This document shows positions 32,448 through 45,800 of a DNA stretch of 64,000 nucleotides, piece by piece (position 1 is the stretch's first letter; every line of letters starts with the position of its first letter). Source of the DNA: Cladopsammia gracilis (Eukaryota > Cnidaria > Anthozoa > Scleractinia > Dendrophylliidae). Under the pieces are notes generated by a model that was not told where the DNA came from, did no database searches, and worked only from the letters and a program-made list of their open reading frames with translations. Where the stretch lies: NCBI GenBank assembly GCA_022457155.1, contig JAJGOT010000258.1, positions 680,501 to 744,500 on the forward strand, written 5' to 3'. The position numbers and the translations under genes are program-made.

Positions 32448-33875
32448 CTAATAATGGGCAAACTGGTCAGTCTTACCAAGTTGAAAGAAATCCAGTTTTA
32501 ACCTTTCGGATCCACAGCTGTCCCAGTAAACCAAGTTTACTCCCTCTCCTGGCCAGCCACCGTTAGGATGAACACAGTAGTTGTTTTTCTGATTTTTTAA
32601 CGCATTGTGAGCTTGCATTCTAATATAAAACATATAAGATCAGCTGTAAGATGTTTGTTTCAGTAACCAAACACTGATGACAAAGACATAACCCCTCCGC
32701 CCTCCTCCTCCTCTTGTCAGTGCCTCTGCCCTAAATTGTAACCGTTGCGTTTTACAACCTTTTCAGAGTTGTTGTGAAAACGGGAGAGCCTATATTCAAG
32801 AAGGTTTCTTTCTCGACGGTAAAAGCGAGGATATTGTACAAAATAGCAGAAATGGGAATAAATGCTCAGTTGTTCAATTCTCAGTAAGGGCAAATAACAT
32901 GCTATCAAAATTGTTCTGATTAATAAAGTCGCTATTTTATAATCTGGAATGTGATGCTTGGGTAGTACAAAATACTGAACCACATCCAAATAAAAGAGGC
33001 CCTGCACAATGTATCTAGCGAACAGTTAATGATTAACTGCGTATTGCATGTAAATGTGTTCTATGCTACATGGACTAACCTTGTATGCTTAGAAATGCTC
33101 AAATCACAGTTGTCCTTTAGCATCAGTTTGCGGTTTTGAGAAGGGTAGTTATCTGCCAGAAACAACATTGAAATATATATTCCAAACCGTATCCAAAACT
33201 CAGTCAACAAGTTACACCATTTACAGTTATAAATACAGAAACATTTTCGTGAGCAGTAATTGTTACGTTGGTTTGGAGTGATTTCCACCTGTAAGTTTTA
33301 TTTTCGCTAGGTAAGTATCCTCTGGTGATTATCATGAACTGATGAGAGACTCACCCAGAAAAACATAAGAAAGCACACTGAAAAGACTCCATTCTCAAGT
33401 TGTTTACTTAAACAAATACATAAATTATACAGCCACTAACTCTCAAAGTGCAGCTGGTTTAACTCCAACATTTTTACATTTTTAAGTTAAAAGAACTCCT
33501 CTTTTCGGGAAAAAATTTTAACTTTAAATTTAACTCCAAGTCTATTTAATTAACTTGTTATACAACAAACCGAGTTATAGTTATACAACTAAATAGAAGC
33601 TCCAGCAAACGAAGCTAGAAAAGTAATTATATATGTCCTTGTAATAACTACATAGAAACAATTTGAAAAGGGTATGTATTTACTCTGAGGACAAACGACT
33701 TTTTTGCTGCACTTGTGGTGAATAACTCCATCCCAGTCGAAGACAAATATCATGTCTGTCTCATTACACGCACTTCCTCTTTGCTTGGTAAAAATGAGAT
33801 GGGCACCATCAGGGGGAGAACAGCCTCCTGTGTTTGGAGCTACACAGTAATCACCATAGCTGCGTATTCCACTCT
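32448..33875 (-). CDS. C-terminal cysteine-containing module and stop
   Basis: Exons 33875-33684, 33152-33080 and 32619-32448. They encode YGDYCVAPNTGGCSPPDGAH, VFDWDGVIHHKCSKKVVCPQ, RKLMLKDNCDLSISKHTR and NNYCVHPNGGWPGEGVNLVY, DSCGSERLKLDFFQLGKTDQ. The pattern GxYCVxPxGGxPxxGxxLVYxxxC, seen twice, is a module often found at the end of cnidarian FReD/TSP proteins. It resembles a carbohydrate-binding beta-trefoil-like repeat, but I cannot name it with certainty. The stop TAG is at 32448-32450. Confidence 0.65.
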
Positions 33876-36800
33876 CTTAAAAGAACACAAGAGTACAAAA
33901 TACACCATTATCAACTTAAGCACACACTTCGCATTTTTCAATTGTTAAAGGCACAGACGTACACAAAAGATACTTTCAACTTGTTTAGTGCGCATAGTAT
34001 ATTTAGAACTAATTAGATAATAAATAATACTAATAAGATTATTTGAAAATGTGATTGTATATTTCAACGAAAGAACACAAATAGTACCGTTTTAGTAAAA
34101 TAGCCGGGTTTGCAAGGTTATGGAAACAAGACGATTTTTCTCAAGTAAAAGTAAGTACATATTTTTAACATCTATATTGATCCTTGGTAGCCTTTAGGCT
34201 TGTTATGGCAAATGAAGGTCTCAGAAACAATGACGTGTTTGAAAAACATCTGTTTAAGAGACCACGTGATAACGCAGCACTCACCAGGGCAGTACATGCA
34301 GGGACGTTCCTCCACAGTAGCCACACTAGAATTGCACTGTTTTCCACCACAGCGTGGTTTGGGATTGGTGCATGTTTTGATTCTTCTCTCTTTGCCATTC
34401 TCGCATATCGTGTCACATCTTCCCCACTGACTCCATTGGGTCAATCCACCGTCCACTATAATTATCACATACTTCGATGTTTTAAGCCTTTAACAAGCAG
34501 TGCAACTATAATTGCAAACAATCTAGATTGACGCATCATATGATGTGTAGTCATATGAAAAAGGAATAACCGAGTTTTTGAGGTTTATTTCATTACAATG
34601 CTAGCTCCATTGGTTTCATCATAACCATTGTAATATAATTGCACTTAAACTACAGATCTGCTGTAACGGATTTGTAATAAAGTTGTCCACCTACCTGATT
34701 TTCTATCTGCATCACAGTCATCTTCGTTCACCCAGTACCAAATCACCCCGGGATCCCTCATGCCACCATCCCAGATCCAATCGGCAGGATGCCGATCAGC
34801 ACCTCCCCAAATAATAGATCCAGAGGGGTAGTAGGTGGGGCTACTGGAAGTGGTGAGTAGAGCCATGTGATGAGTTCCTGTAGCGTCGAACCAAGGCATT
34901 CTCTTATTTAGGGACTTCCACCACGAGTATTCCCAGTTGTCAAACTTCCTTATTAACTGCACATCTGTTTGGTGGCTATTTGTTTCCAGGAAGCTAAAAC
35001 ATATAGAATTAGTTTTTCAATGCAGCGTAATAATTAATAATAACAATAAGTAAGACACACTCAGGTGCATATCACCGTGTTCCAGGAAGGCTGATTCCAG
35101 TAAAGGAGTTATTGATCGGGACGAGATCTAAATCATTTGTCCGATTATTTGAGGTAGAGATCAAGACAAGTCAATCCGACCGGGGGGTGGGGTGAGGGAG
35201 GCGGGAAGTGCCCGCGCTGACTTTGAACGTTAATAATTTAAGAAGCATGCTGGGCTACTTCGTGACATGTGTGGTTTCCATGGCAACCATATTTTGACAT
35301 GCATGATTACACAAATTTTGAATTTAAAGCTTAAATTAACGTTTTAACGGAACAGTTTTTACTTTCTTGCATTAGATTTTTGTTTTGATTAGTCTTGACC
35401 CAATGTTGGTGCTTTTCTAACATGATGGAAATCTAAGATGGCGGATCAAAGATGGCCGCCATTAAGAATGATAACGCGATTCCTGCGTCATATGACGTAT
35501 ACACGTGATCTGTTCATTGGCATGATGATCTGGGCTTTATTTGGAGATTTCTCTCTGTGTTTTTACGTTCTCAGTCTTTCCATTTTATTTATTGTAAAGT
35601 TCGCTATCCTTCCTTGACCTAACTCTTGTTTACAGGCCAAAAAGTTGGATGACATTTGCCTCTAATTTTTAAACTCGTTCCCAGACCCCAATTTGACCCT
35701 TAAAATCATAGCAAAAACGCCATTTTTGAAGGGAAAATCAAAATTTCGCCCATTTATGAATTACTTTTCGGATATCCACACTCGGATTCCACTAATTTGG
35801 TTATTATTTTACTGGAAACGTTAAAATATTTTAATAACTTAAAAAAACATTCCTGCCATTTTGACCTTGAAGTAACCAATGTCACGTAAAGGCTTGTATG
35901 GAGTTCAACCGCGCGGTCATCGCTTTTAGCGGTATAACTCATTTTAATAGGCGTAATGTCAACATCCACGCTCGGTTTTGAAGACACTGGGATCTAGTGA
36001 ACATTTTGGTGGGAAATATGATTTAGTTGGAGCGAAAAAACCCGTCATTTTGCCATTTTTTCAGTGCAATATGCTTCGACTGAGCCCATTTTGGCTTCTA
36101 TTGGTGACTTGCGCGGACTAGGGCCCAGGCCGTTCGAGCTCAACTGCGCATGGGCATTAGTTCATTTTAGTAACGCGCACGCCCGGAGCAAAATGTCTCC
36201 TTTTAGGGGGCAATTTTTTGGTATGTATTTATTCCAACAGACGCGAATTATGATTGTGCTATAACGATTGCGAAAAAAGACTGCTCCAAACGTCGAGACA
36301 CAAAATGCAGAGGTATGCAGCGAGCCTCGACTTTATCCAATAATTCTAATTTCCCATCGTCGCGCCCTTTATCTGGTTCAACTTAGCTGGAAATGTTGCT
36401 TATTACAAACCTGTAAGATGACGGAGCTCGAAAAATGCCACCCCAGTGACGGCGAGAGTTTGCATCCATCATGTACTGGAATGAGTCATTATTGCTGAGG
36501 TTTCTTATACCGTCTGCTAAATCCAAGATGGAGTAGTCTTTATTTAAAGCTGGCTGGAATGGATTCCTAAAAAAAATAAAAGTAATACAATGTTTCTCTT
36601 GGTACTATCTAAATTAAGATCTTAATACACCGAATGCGAATATGGCCGTCAGGCAGTTTTTTGTTTGGTCAATTTTTCAGAGAAATGAATGATAACACGT
36701 CAACAAATGTTGCTAATTGTATCATCTTGCAAAGTTTGGGTGTTTTTGGTTTAACGGTTGCAAAGTTATGGCTAACTGAAATTGTAAGCATTTGTATGAG

Positions 36801-39800
36801 AAAAGACATTCTGTCCTCACTAGCCTCGCTTCCATGTTTTTCCCAAAATTTGATTGCCTTGAACTTCTGTTAAAATAAAATGCACACAATGACTTATTTT
36901 GATCTGATCTTTATCATTAAATCCAATTGCTTTTCTTTTCTTGAGAACCTGTCCAAACAAAAAATTGTTGGATGGCCATATTTGCATTCGGTGTATATAA
37001 AGTTTAATTTAATAATTGATATAAAACGGACCAAAATTATGACCTTTATTAAATAAGAATAGGAAAAACGAAATGAATTCTGGTAGTAGTAGTCAAATGA
37101 CGTCATCGTGCAAATGGCCTATTCACTCAATGACTGAAGTTACCTGCGTGGGACCTGAGCCCGAGTCCAGTTGTTATGGGCACTGGTAACTAGTAGAGTG
37201 AATCCACCCTCAGTTGTTGTCATATCACAGTAGACAGGGAGATACTGTGCACCACTAACTTTAATCATTTGGAAACCATCCTCGTACTTGTTACCAGCTC
37301 TCACTCCGTGCAGTTTTAAGTCGTTGCATGATAACCTAGCACACAAAAAACTCTGTCAGAGTCAGAGTAACTTTCGTGCCCAGGGCCCTACAACATTCTT
37401 GGAACACAGTTCATAATCATTATATTATGTTTGAGAATCATTGGTAGTTTCTTGGTGTTGTGGACGGTGTAATCACCAAATGACGTAAAACAAAAGATTC
37501 AAAAGACACTGAACAATACCCACACCACAACACAAAAGCTAACCAACAAAGGCTTCCGCAACACCAAGAAACACCCGAATCATTCTAGCAATTAGTTTTT
37601 ACGACACCCACAACTATTATAGCAACGCGTATTTTGATTTTCATGCCAGTCATCGATCCAAATCCAAATTTGGATGTTGTATGAGATACCTTTTTCATGA
37701 ATGCAATGAAGATATCCACAACTACACGATCTGTATAGGCCCGGCGGGGGACAGGGGGTGGGAAGGGGAGGATACTCCCCTATATTAGTTAAATAGGTGT
37801 ATGCAGGCCAAATAGGTCTGGATTTGACCAGTTGTCTTGTTTTGGTCTTAAAGTTTTATACAATTTGATAATTTTGGTCTGGTCAATTTGGCTTTAAAAA
37901 TAAGAACATTTTAATGGTTAGTTCTGAAATTGTCTTTCAGAGTTTCAGGAAACGGGCCAAAAATGTCAAGGAGTGCTCCTCCCCTTACCCCACCCTCCCT
38001 CCCGAATGTGTGGTTACCTTACACCCTCCCGCATCCAGTATCTCACTACACCCGGGTTCGGCTTCTCCTTTAAGTAAGTTGGCGAGCCAGAGCCGATGTT
38101 AAATACGAGAGCTCCGGAAGTATCATTCGATATAGACGAAGTACTCATAAGTATATCTTTTGTCAACCCCAGTCGAGGCATGCGCTTTCCCAAATCACTG
38201 TCCTCGTTCCAAGAGTCGAACTTCTTTACAAGTGTAACTTTGGTTTGTTTGTCGGAGGATGAAAGAAATGTGTAGTCGCGTGGTACTTTCCAGATTCCTC
38301 CCCAACGACCAATACCATCTGCCTCAATGCGGTATTGAAAGTATTCCTGTTAAAAGCAGATAAAAAAGGTTTATGTTCCATCCTTGTAGGTCAAGGTCAA
38401 ACTAAGATCTAGTTAAGACAATGAACAGCAAAAACCACAACTACAAACCAATGTGAGGTGCCGGATCTGTGACAAAGATCTGGATCAGTAGAAAAACTTG
38501 AATAAATGTAAAATAACACGGCAAACTGATCCTTATGGCGGAGAGAAGATTAAGGCAAGAAAAATGCCCGAAGGTTATTAATAAACGCGATGAATGAACT
38601 AATTATGTTATCTTAGCAAAACTGCCTGTCATTATTTAGTCAACTATCGTATTTGTCAGTTTATTATACGACGCTTTTTTATTTACCTGTCAATGTAGTT
38701 ACCAATCATATTTCTTGGTTCCATATTTTAAACTTTTTAAATTGTAACGATATTAACGTATATACTCATTTTTATTTTAGCCCCCGTCGAATGTTTATGT
38801 TTCAAACAAAATATATATATTTTTTCCTTTTTTTTCTCTTTTTTTCTTCTATTGTTTGATCCTTTCTTTTTATTTCAACAAATTGGTGTGTGTAGCGATT
38901 TCTAATCATGTAATTAATTTCACTGGCCTGCCAAGATTAGCTTTTGCTACCTGCAGGCCAGTATTATAAATTCTATAATAACTAACTAATAAAGATTTTT
39001 GTTGTTGTTGTTGTTGTTGATATGTGGAAAACTGGAACCGAGTGTGCTACTTGACTTCTGGGAAGGTCCACCCCCACCAGCACGCCTGGTTAATTTCGAA
39101 GTGGCTTTTTTGTACGTTCTCTACACTCTACATCATACAACTCCAATATGAATTACCACCATTATCAAACAGTTTCATATTTGGTCTTCAATCTTAAGAG
39201 ATGTGAAATGACTCTCCACTTTAGATGGCCCAGTAAGGTAGCAGTGACCGCTTACTAAAACTAGCTCTCATTATAAAATATGAATATAATAACATTGCAT
39301 CACCTGAGATTTGTCAAAGTCCTTTATAGCGTCTGCAAATCCCAGCATTGAGAAGTCATCTTGTAGTGACGGCTTGTTTGAGTTTCTCTGTTTAATGCTG
39401 TCCTTGTCCCACCCCCCGTGAGACTTGCTTGTGACTAGTAGTGTCCAGGGCCCTCCTTCCGTTGTAAAGTCACAATACGTTTTAACTTCAAACAATCCAG
39501 GTGGCTTTATTGTGAAAACGCCGTCTAAAGAAGAATTATCGTAAATGAAAATTGATTGTAGTATAAGGGATATTCTTCCCTATTTTATGTTATATACTCA
39601 TCCAAATTATATTTAAACTAGGTATCACAAACAGTATCATGCAGGCTTGTTCTATTTTGTCTGAAGTGACTTTTGAAAATACAAGCTTTCGTATCTCTGA
39701 GCTCTGATATTTTGGGTTTTTAAAAAGCAAAAAAGTAGCGCGACAAGAATTCATAAAGCACGTCCGTGGTTTGTGCCAATAAAGTAAGCCACAAACAATG

Positions 39801-42800
39801 ATTTGAACCGCTATAAATCAATATTTAGAATGCTTGCAGTCTGTTTCTCTTTCGAAATGATCTGTGCAGTGACTCGAGTTCGAGCATGGAGCGAGAAATT
39901 GGACACGAACAATTAGGACGAGACGCAGCTTTCGGGTGCTCGCGGGTGATACACATTCCTAAAGAGAGAACTGCGGGACTGCAAACAGTTTAATCAATAT
40001 GAAGCACGCTTGCCATTGGAAACCGCTGGTGTAGTAGCTTTTTTTATATAATTAGTTTCACCATCTGTGATAATTTTCACTAACCTGAAATGGGTTTTGT
40101 CAGAAGGCCTCTTAATCTAACCTCCATACAGGACATAGGGAATTTATGAGGTCTCTCTCTTATCCAGTACCAAATATAGGCGGGCAGTCGTAGTTGGCTA
40201 GAAATCCATGGAGCAGGATTATAATCTTTGTCATCGCCTATAAAAATACGTAAGAAGCTGTTTAGGTTGCTAATACCAAACGGCCTTTCTGACAGAGAAA
40301 TATGTGTATGACCTTGCAAAAAAGGTCCGGAGAGTGTTTGCGATTTGTTTTATCAGCCCGTAGTTGAAAGAATCAAAACAAGCTATGTTCGTTTTCTCAC
40401 TTAAATTATCCCTAACGTGGAAAAAGGCTTATAATTATTCGATTGACCTATCAGATTGCTGGAAAGTGAGTAACGCAGAGACAATCTATTTCTTGAAAGT
40501 TCTCTGACAAAAGATCGTTATGCAAGGGTTTTTGATTTCAAATTTACCACTTGAATTCTTGGGGAAGATGGTCGTTTCTTTCCGATATTTTGTTTTTCAT
40601 AAAATACTTTTCATTTAAAAACAGTGGAAGGAGTTATTACACCATGCGTGAATATGGAGAAAATTCGTGAGATGGAGAGCTTAATTCCGTTGCTCGAAGG
40701 TCACTCGTGCGGGTGACTAGCAAGTTAAGTTGACTATTAAAAGCTGCATCACGGAACACAAATTCCCGCTCGCTGCATCTGTCAAAATTTGGCACACTTG
40801 AAACGATCTGTACTTGAATATGGTTGTGTAGTATGGCACCACGCCCTGCGCTTCTACCTCTCACAAGAGGTCGAACGCATAAAGAAACGTGCTCTCAAAA
40901 TCATCGCACCTGCGCTTTCCTATTCAGAAGCTCTTCAATCCCTAAAGCTACCCAGATTATATGAAAGACGCAGTTAACTTTGCGTAAACACACTTGAAAA
41001 GATCTCAAGAGGGGTCACTCTCTAAACATCTCTCATTACGAGAGAGTGCACGCATCACTATCAAAAGAGAAACGCAAAGAACTATACAATACTTAAATGC
41101 AGGACTCAAAGACTACGTCGCAGTTTCTTTCCAAGTACAATCTTAACCTTGAATAATCATTAGTTTATAAACCTATTTGTATATTTAGATCATCATAGAA
41201 TTGCCTGTAAATTGATATTTTTAGATTATTGTAACCCAGTCCCTGTTCAGAAATGTTTGCATGTCATTTTTAATTAAATTTTCAGTTTGTAACAACATTG
41301 TAATTCATTAATTTGCTATGGTGTTGAAATTAAACTTTACTATGCTTTTTAACTTTTATTATTTATCAAAGGGCCATGTCAGTTATGTTCTTAATTACTT
41401 CTTCATCAAGGCATCCATCGTTTGTCGCTCTAAGTACGGTTCTATATGAATCCCGTTATCTCCTGCCAACTCACGCACAGAAAAAAACATGTCTTGATCA
41501 TGTCTTTGTCTGTGTGCTTTATTCTTTTATATGCATAAACTTGCGATCCATATTTCCATAGATAAATTTACCTTTTAATTCCAGCTTTCTTCCCCTTAAA
41601 CCATTTCCTTTTCCATCTGCTGTCTTATTAATCAGTTGTCACTATATTACATTATATTATAAGATACCTACCTGAAATTTGATATTCCCAACCACTCAGC
41701 GTGGGTATAATTTACGTTGTTTACTTTGCATAAAAACTGCTTTATCCCGATTGTTAGCCGGATAACATACCCAATGGCTACCGGACCCAATGGGCCATTT
41801 CCGAGTTGCTTTTTGTCTCGTTAGCAGAGTGAGGCTTGGTTCACGCAACCTTTCATGTGAAAATTAGTTTTATTTACATGTGAATGAAAACTAATTTTCA
41901 TATGAAAGGTTGTGCACCAAGCCTCGCTTTGATAACGAGACAAAAAGCAACTCGGAAATGGCCTATTGTTAACCCTATTCGGCCTGGGGGGGGGGGCACA
42001 AAGTGCCCGCGCTAACTTTGAACGTTCATAACTTCTTTAATATGTATTCAAACGCCATCAAACTTTGTGACTTTTCCTAAAATTTTTCTGGCAACAATTT
42101 TGTATGACAATTTTTTGATCACGTGACTTGATGTTTCCATGGCAACAAGATTTTGACAGCCATGTTTTTTGAAATTTGCATATTTGTACTTTTGAATGAA
42201 GAAAAACAATGTTTATTGGTATAACTTTTATATTTTTACGTCATTTAGCGTTTATTTATTGGTTTTGATTAATTTTGAGTCAATTTGGACGGTTTTTAAG
42301 AGGTTTTGAAAAATTTCAGAAATCCAAGATGGCGGATCCAAGATGGCGGCCATATAACTAATTACCTAATAACTACGTCATATGACGTCATCGTTCCATT
42401 GTGCGGACCGCAAAGGAGACAGTTTCGGACGTACTATGTACCCTCTAAGTTTCATTGTCGTAGCCTTAATGTTCTTGAAGTTACGAAGGGGGGGCACAAT
42501 GTGCCCCCCCCCAGGCTCAGGAACTTAAAAAAAGCCCAGGCCGAATGGGTTAAACTATCTGATGATATTAAATTACATTATTTTGTCGTCTGCACTATAA
42601 TTAAGTAGTGGTGGGACCGGAACTGCTCGTAATTAAGGGAGCAGAAGACTTGTGGCCGAGTGAAAGGGGGAATGAAAAACAAAAACAAATCAGCCCTTTG
42701 TGTATTTTTTTCTTTGTAACTAAGGTGGAGACCTGGCACTCCAGATTCGCCACAGTTAATATCTTTTTGTTTCCAGATAGAACGAAGTTTCATTTGATTT

Positions 42801-45800
42801 CCTTTCTTAAGTCGTTTATCTGCGCTTTCCTTTCCTCATACTTGCACCGTTTACTTAGCTTCCATTTTGTCTCCCTTTGTCGGTCCCTACCTGTTATTGT
42901 TCCCCACCAGTTAGAATACGCATGTCCGGAAGTCGTTAACCTTGCGTCAGCGATCCATGGCATTCTTTTTTCGATTCCATGATTCGAGTAATCCCAGCTA
43001 TCAAACTTTTTGGTAAGCGTGACATCTGTTTGCTTGTTGTTTTTAGCCGTAAAGCTATAACCTCTTGGTGCCTCCCAAATACCTCCCCATCGTCCTAAGT
43101 TATAAATACATCAACAAAATCAATGCACCACCTTCACTGATTATTAACAATATCATTCCAGATTAAATCCACTTTACAGTTTAGTCTACAGAGTGAACAG
43201 TAATGGGTTCTTAGTGAAATTCGTTTTCAAGTTAGTTTCAACAAGCTTAAGTAGACCATTTTAGGTTTTCTCAAACTCTTGGTGCCTCCCAAATATCTCC
43301 CCATCGTCCTAAGTCATAAAAATAATCAACAAAATCAATACAGAGATCTCTACTGATTATTAACAATATCATTCCAGATTAAATCCAGTTTACAGTTTAG
43401 TCTATAGAGTGAACAGTAATGGGAATTTGTTTTTCTAATTAGTTTCAACAAGCTTTAGCAGACTATTTTAGATTTACTCAAATTAAATGAAATGAGTCTT
43501 AACAAACTTTATTATTCGACTGTGGCGTCACTTTGCTTTATAAGGGAAAGAGAACACGCAAACTATCCGAGCGTATTACACAGTAGATTGCCGTATTGCA
43601 CCTTGGTGTCACAGTTTCAAGACACAAGCTATTATAAATACAAGAATTTCAGTCAAATAGTAAATCCTTTGTTCGATGGTTCAACAGAAAATAAGCCTTT
43701 ATCACGCCCCGCCATTTTGTTTAAAAACAAAAGATTTTTGCCCGCCCAACCTCGTTTTCAACTTTTTCACTACGAGGCTGGATGGGCAAAAACAAAGCAT
43801 TTTATACTCCGGGAGTCAATATGGCCGCCGCGTGATTAAGGCCAAAACGTTCGAACATTTTACTCATTGCTAGTTTCTCGCCTCTGCGGGGCTCGAAAAA
43901 ATACAACGCAACTTGTAAAATATTCGCGCGTATTATCTGTTAAACCATCGAATAAGATTTATTTACTACATTATACCATAGCAAAAATACTGCGCGCCTT
44001 GTGATTGACCCTTGCCTGTAATCTAATAATCAGATGCAGGAATGACGTCATCGCATACCCATGAACAGGGCCAGAGTTAACGGTGTGATCGAGGAGGTTT
44101 TGAAAACTATTTTTCTTCATCGGGACAACAGCAGAGAGAAATCAACAACTCGACCAAAAATGATCAATGCAAAATCCGACAAAAACAACCAGCCAAGGTG
44201 ACAACAATCGGTTAAATAAGCCTCGGATTTTGTTGTCGATCGCCAAAAATTTAATTGCGTCACTCTGAATGGTGGCATAAAATGGCTACAAAAACGATTC
44301 GTGTGGTTATGACTTTGGCTAAATGTACAGACTAGTTTCAAGAAGTATATTAATTACCTTTTTTTAGTTATGTGTTAATTGGTTAGTCATTCAATTGGTA
44401 ACAAATTAACAAATTAGTAACAAATTTCCTACCCGGCTAGGTGGCCCTTTAAATTGGAATTCAAATGGTGCGTTGAAATTGCTGTAAGTGAGTATCAATA
44501 AAGCAGAGTATTATCTACAACAGAAGTAGGAAAACTTCGGTTTTTACCTCGACTCTGAGCTTCCAAACGATATTCAAACTTTGATCCTTCTACGTTGATA
44601 TTGTCCTTGATATCGTCTGCGTACTTGAGAATGGAATAGTCGCTGTGTAGCTGTGGAGTGTTGGCGTTTCTTAAAATAACATCTTGTGATGTCCAACTGT
44701 TTGTGTGACTTGTAACCAATAGCGTCCATCCACCGCCATCACGTGACATGTCACAATAGACGGGGAGGTACTGTGAGTCACTGACCTTTATCATTTGAAA
44801 ACCATCCTCGTAAGTTTTACCAGCTCTCAAACCATTCAATTTCAAGTCGTTGCATGACCATCTATGGCAAGAAAATATCCTTGTCATAATTAACATAAAT
44901 CGTAAAACGATCATCACTGTCATAAAAATAAGTTTCTTTCGAACGCATACATCTACTGCACGCTGCTGAATTTTGGGATGTATAGTTAACTCCACCTTTC
45001 TTCTTTTGACTGAAATTTTGGAAACTACCCGCTTCTACTCCTTGAAGTTTTCTAAGTATTTAAGACCGTAAGAATCGTCAAATTTACTGGTTCACCTGGT
45101 GGGTAACCATAACCTACGCGGCTGTCACGAGCAGCCTTTATGATTGTCTCGTCTGACCTTCTTAGGACAATTTTTAATCAATTTAACGACTTAAAAGAAC
45201 AAATGTTTTAAAGGTACAGAGGTTATATTTGATGGTTTCACACGAGGGCGTCTATATATATACTAAGTGCACTTGAAACCTACTTTGACCGTAAAAAAGT
45301 AAAATGTACATACTTGGACCCCATTTTGTGACCATGGAAACGTGCCTATTTCAAAGAAACGGAAGGACGCCGCCAAATATGATCTACATCAGACTTTAAA
45401 AGGCAGTTGACCAAAGTGAAAACACAAGCCCTCTGAAAGTCACGTGCAGCGACGCAAAAAAATTGATAGTGATTGTCAGCTTATGTTTTAAGTAATACAC
45501 ATTCTCATCAGGTGTGAACCCCAGTTTGGTGATGTGTACTTGAGAATCTTAAATGCACTTGAAGCAAGCTCTTGCTTGAGATATACATAGCTTGTAGTGT
45601 AAACCCAACAATTGTATACTGTATTGATCAGTCTGAACCTTCTAAAGTGTTACTTAAGAATTCCAAGTGCGCTTGAGTCAAGCTCTTGCTTGAGATATAC
45701 ATAGCTAGTAGTGTGAACCCAACAATTGCATACTGTATTGATCAGTCTGAACCTTCTAAAGTGTTACTTAAGAATCTCAAGTGCGCTTGAGTCAAGCTCT

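Noticed and set aside
32717..33007. Minus-strand ORF within the last introns of the large gene
   Set aside because: Falls between exons whose phases already join, and has no domain likeness.
37447..37577. Small inverted pair GTTTCTTGGTGTTG / CAACACCAAGAAAC as a MITE
   Set aside because: Arms are only about 14 bp and no target duplication was found; too weak to list as an element.
38653..38859. ORF with hydrophobic Phe-rich end
   Set aside because: Lies in a pyrimidine-rich LINE 3'-UTR-like fragment; composition explains it.
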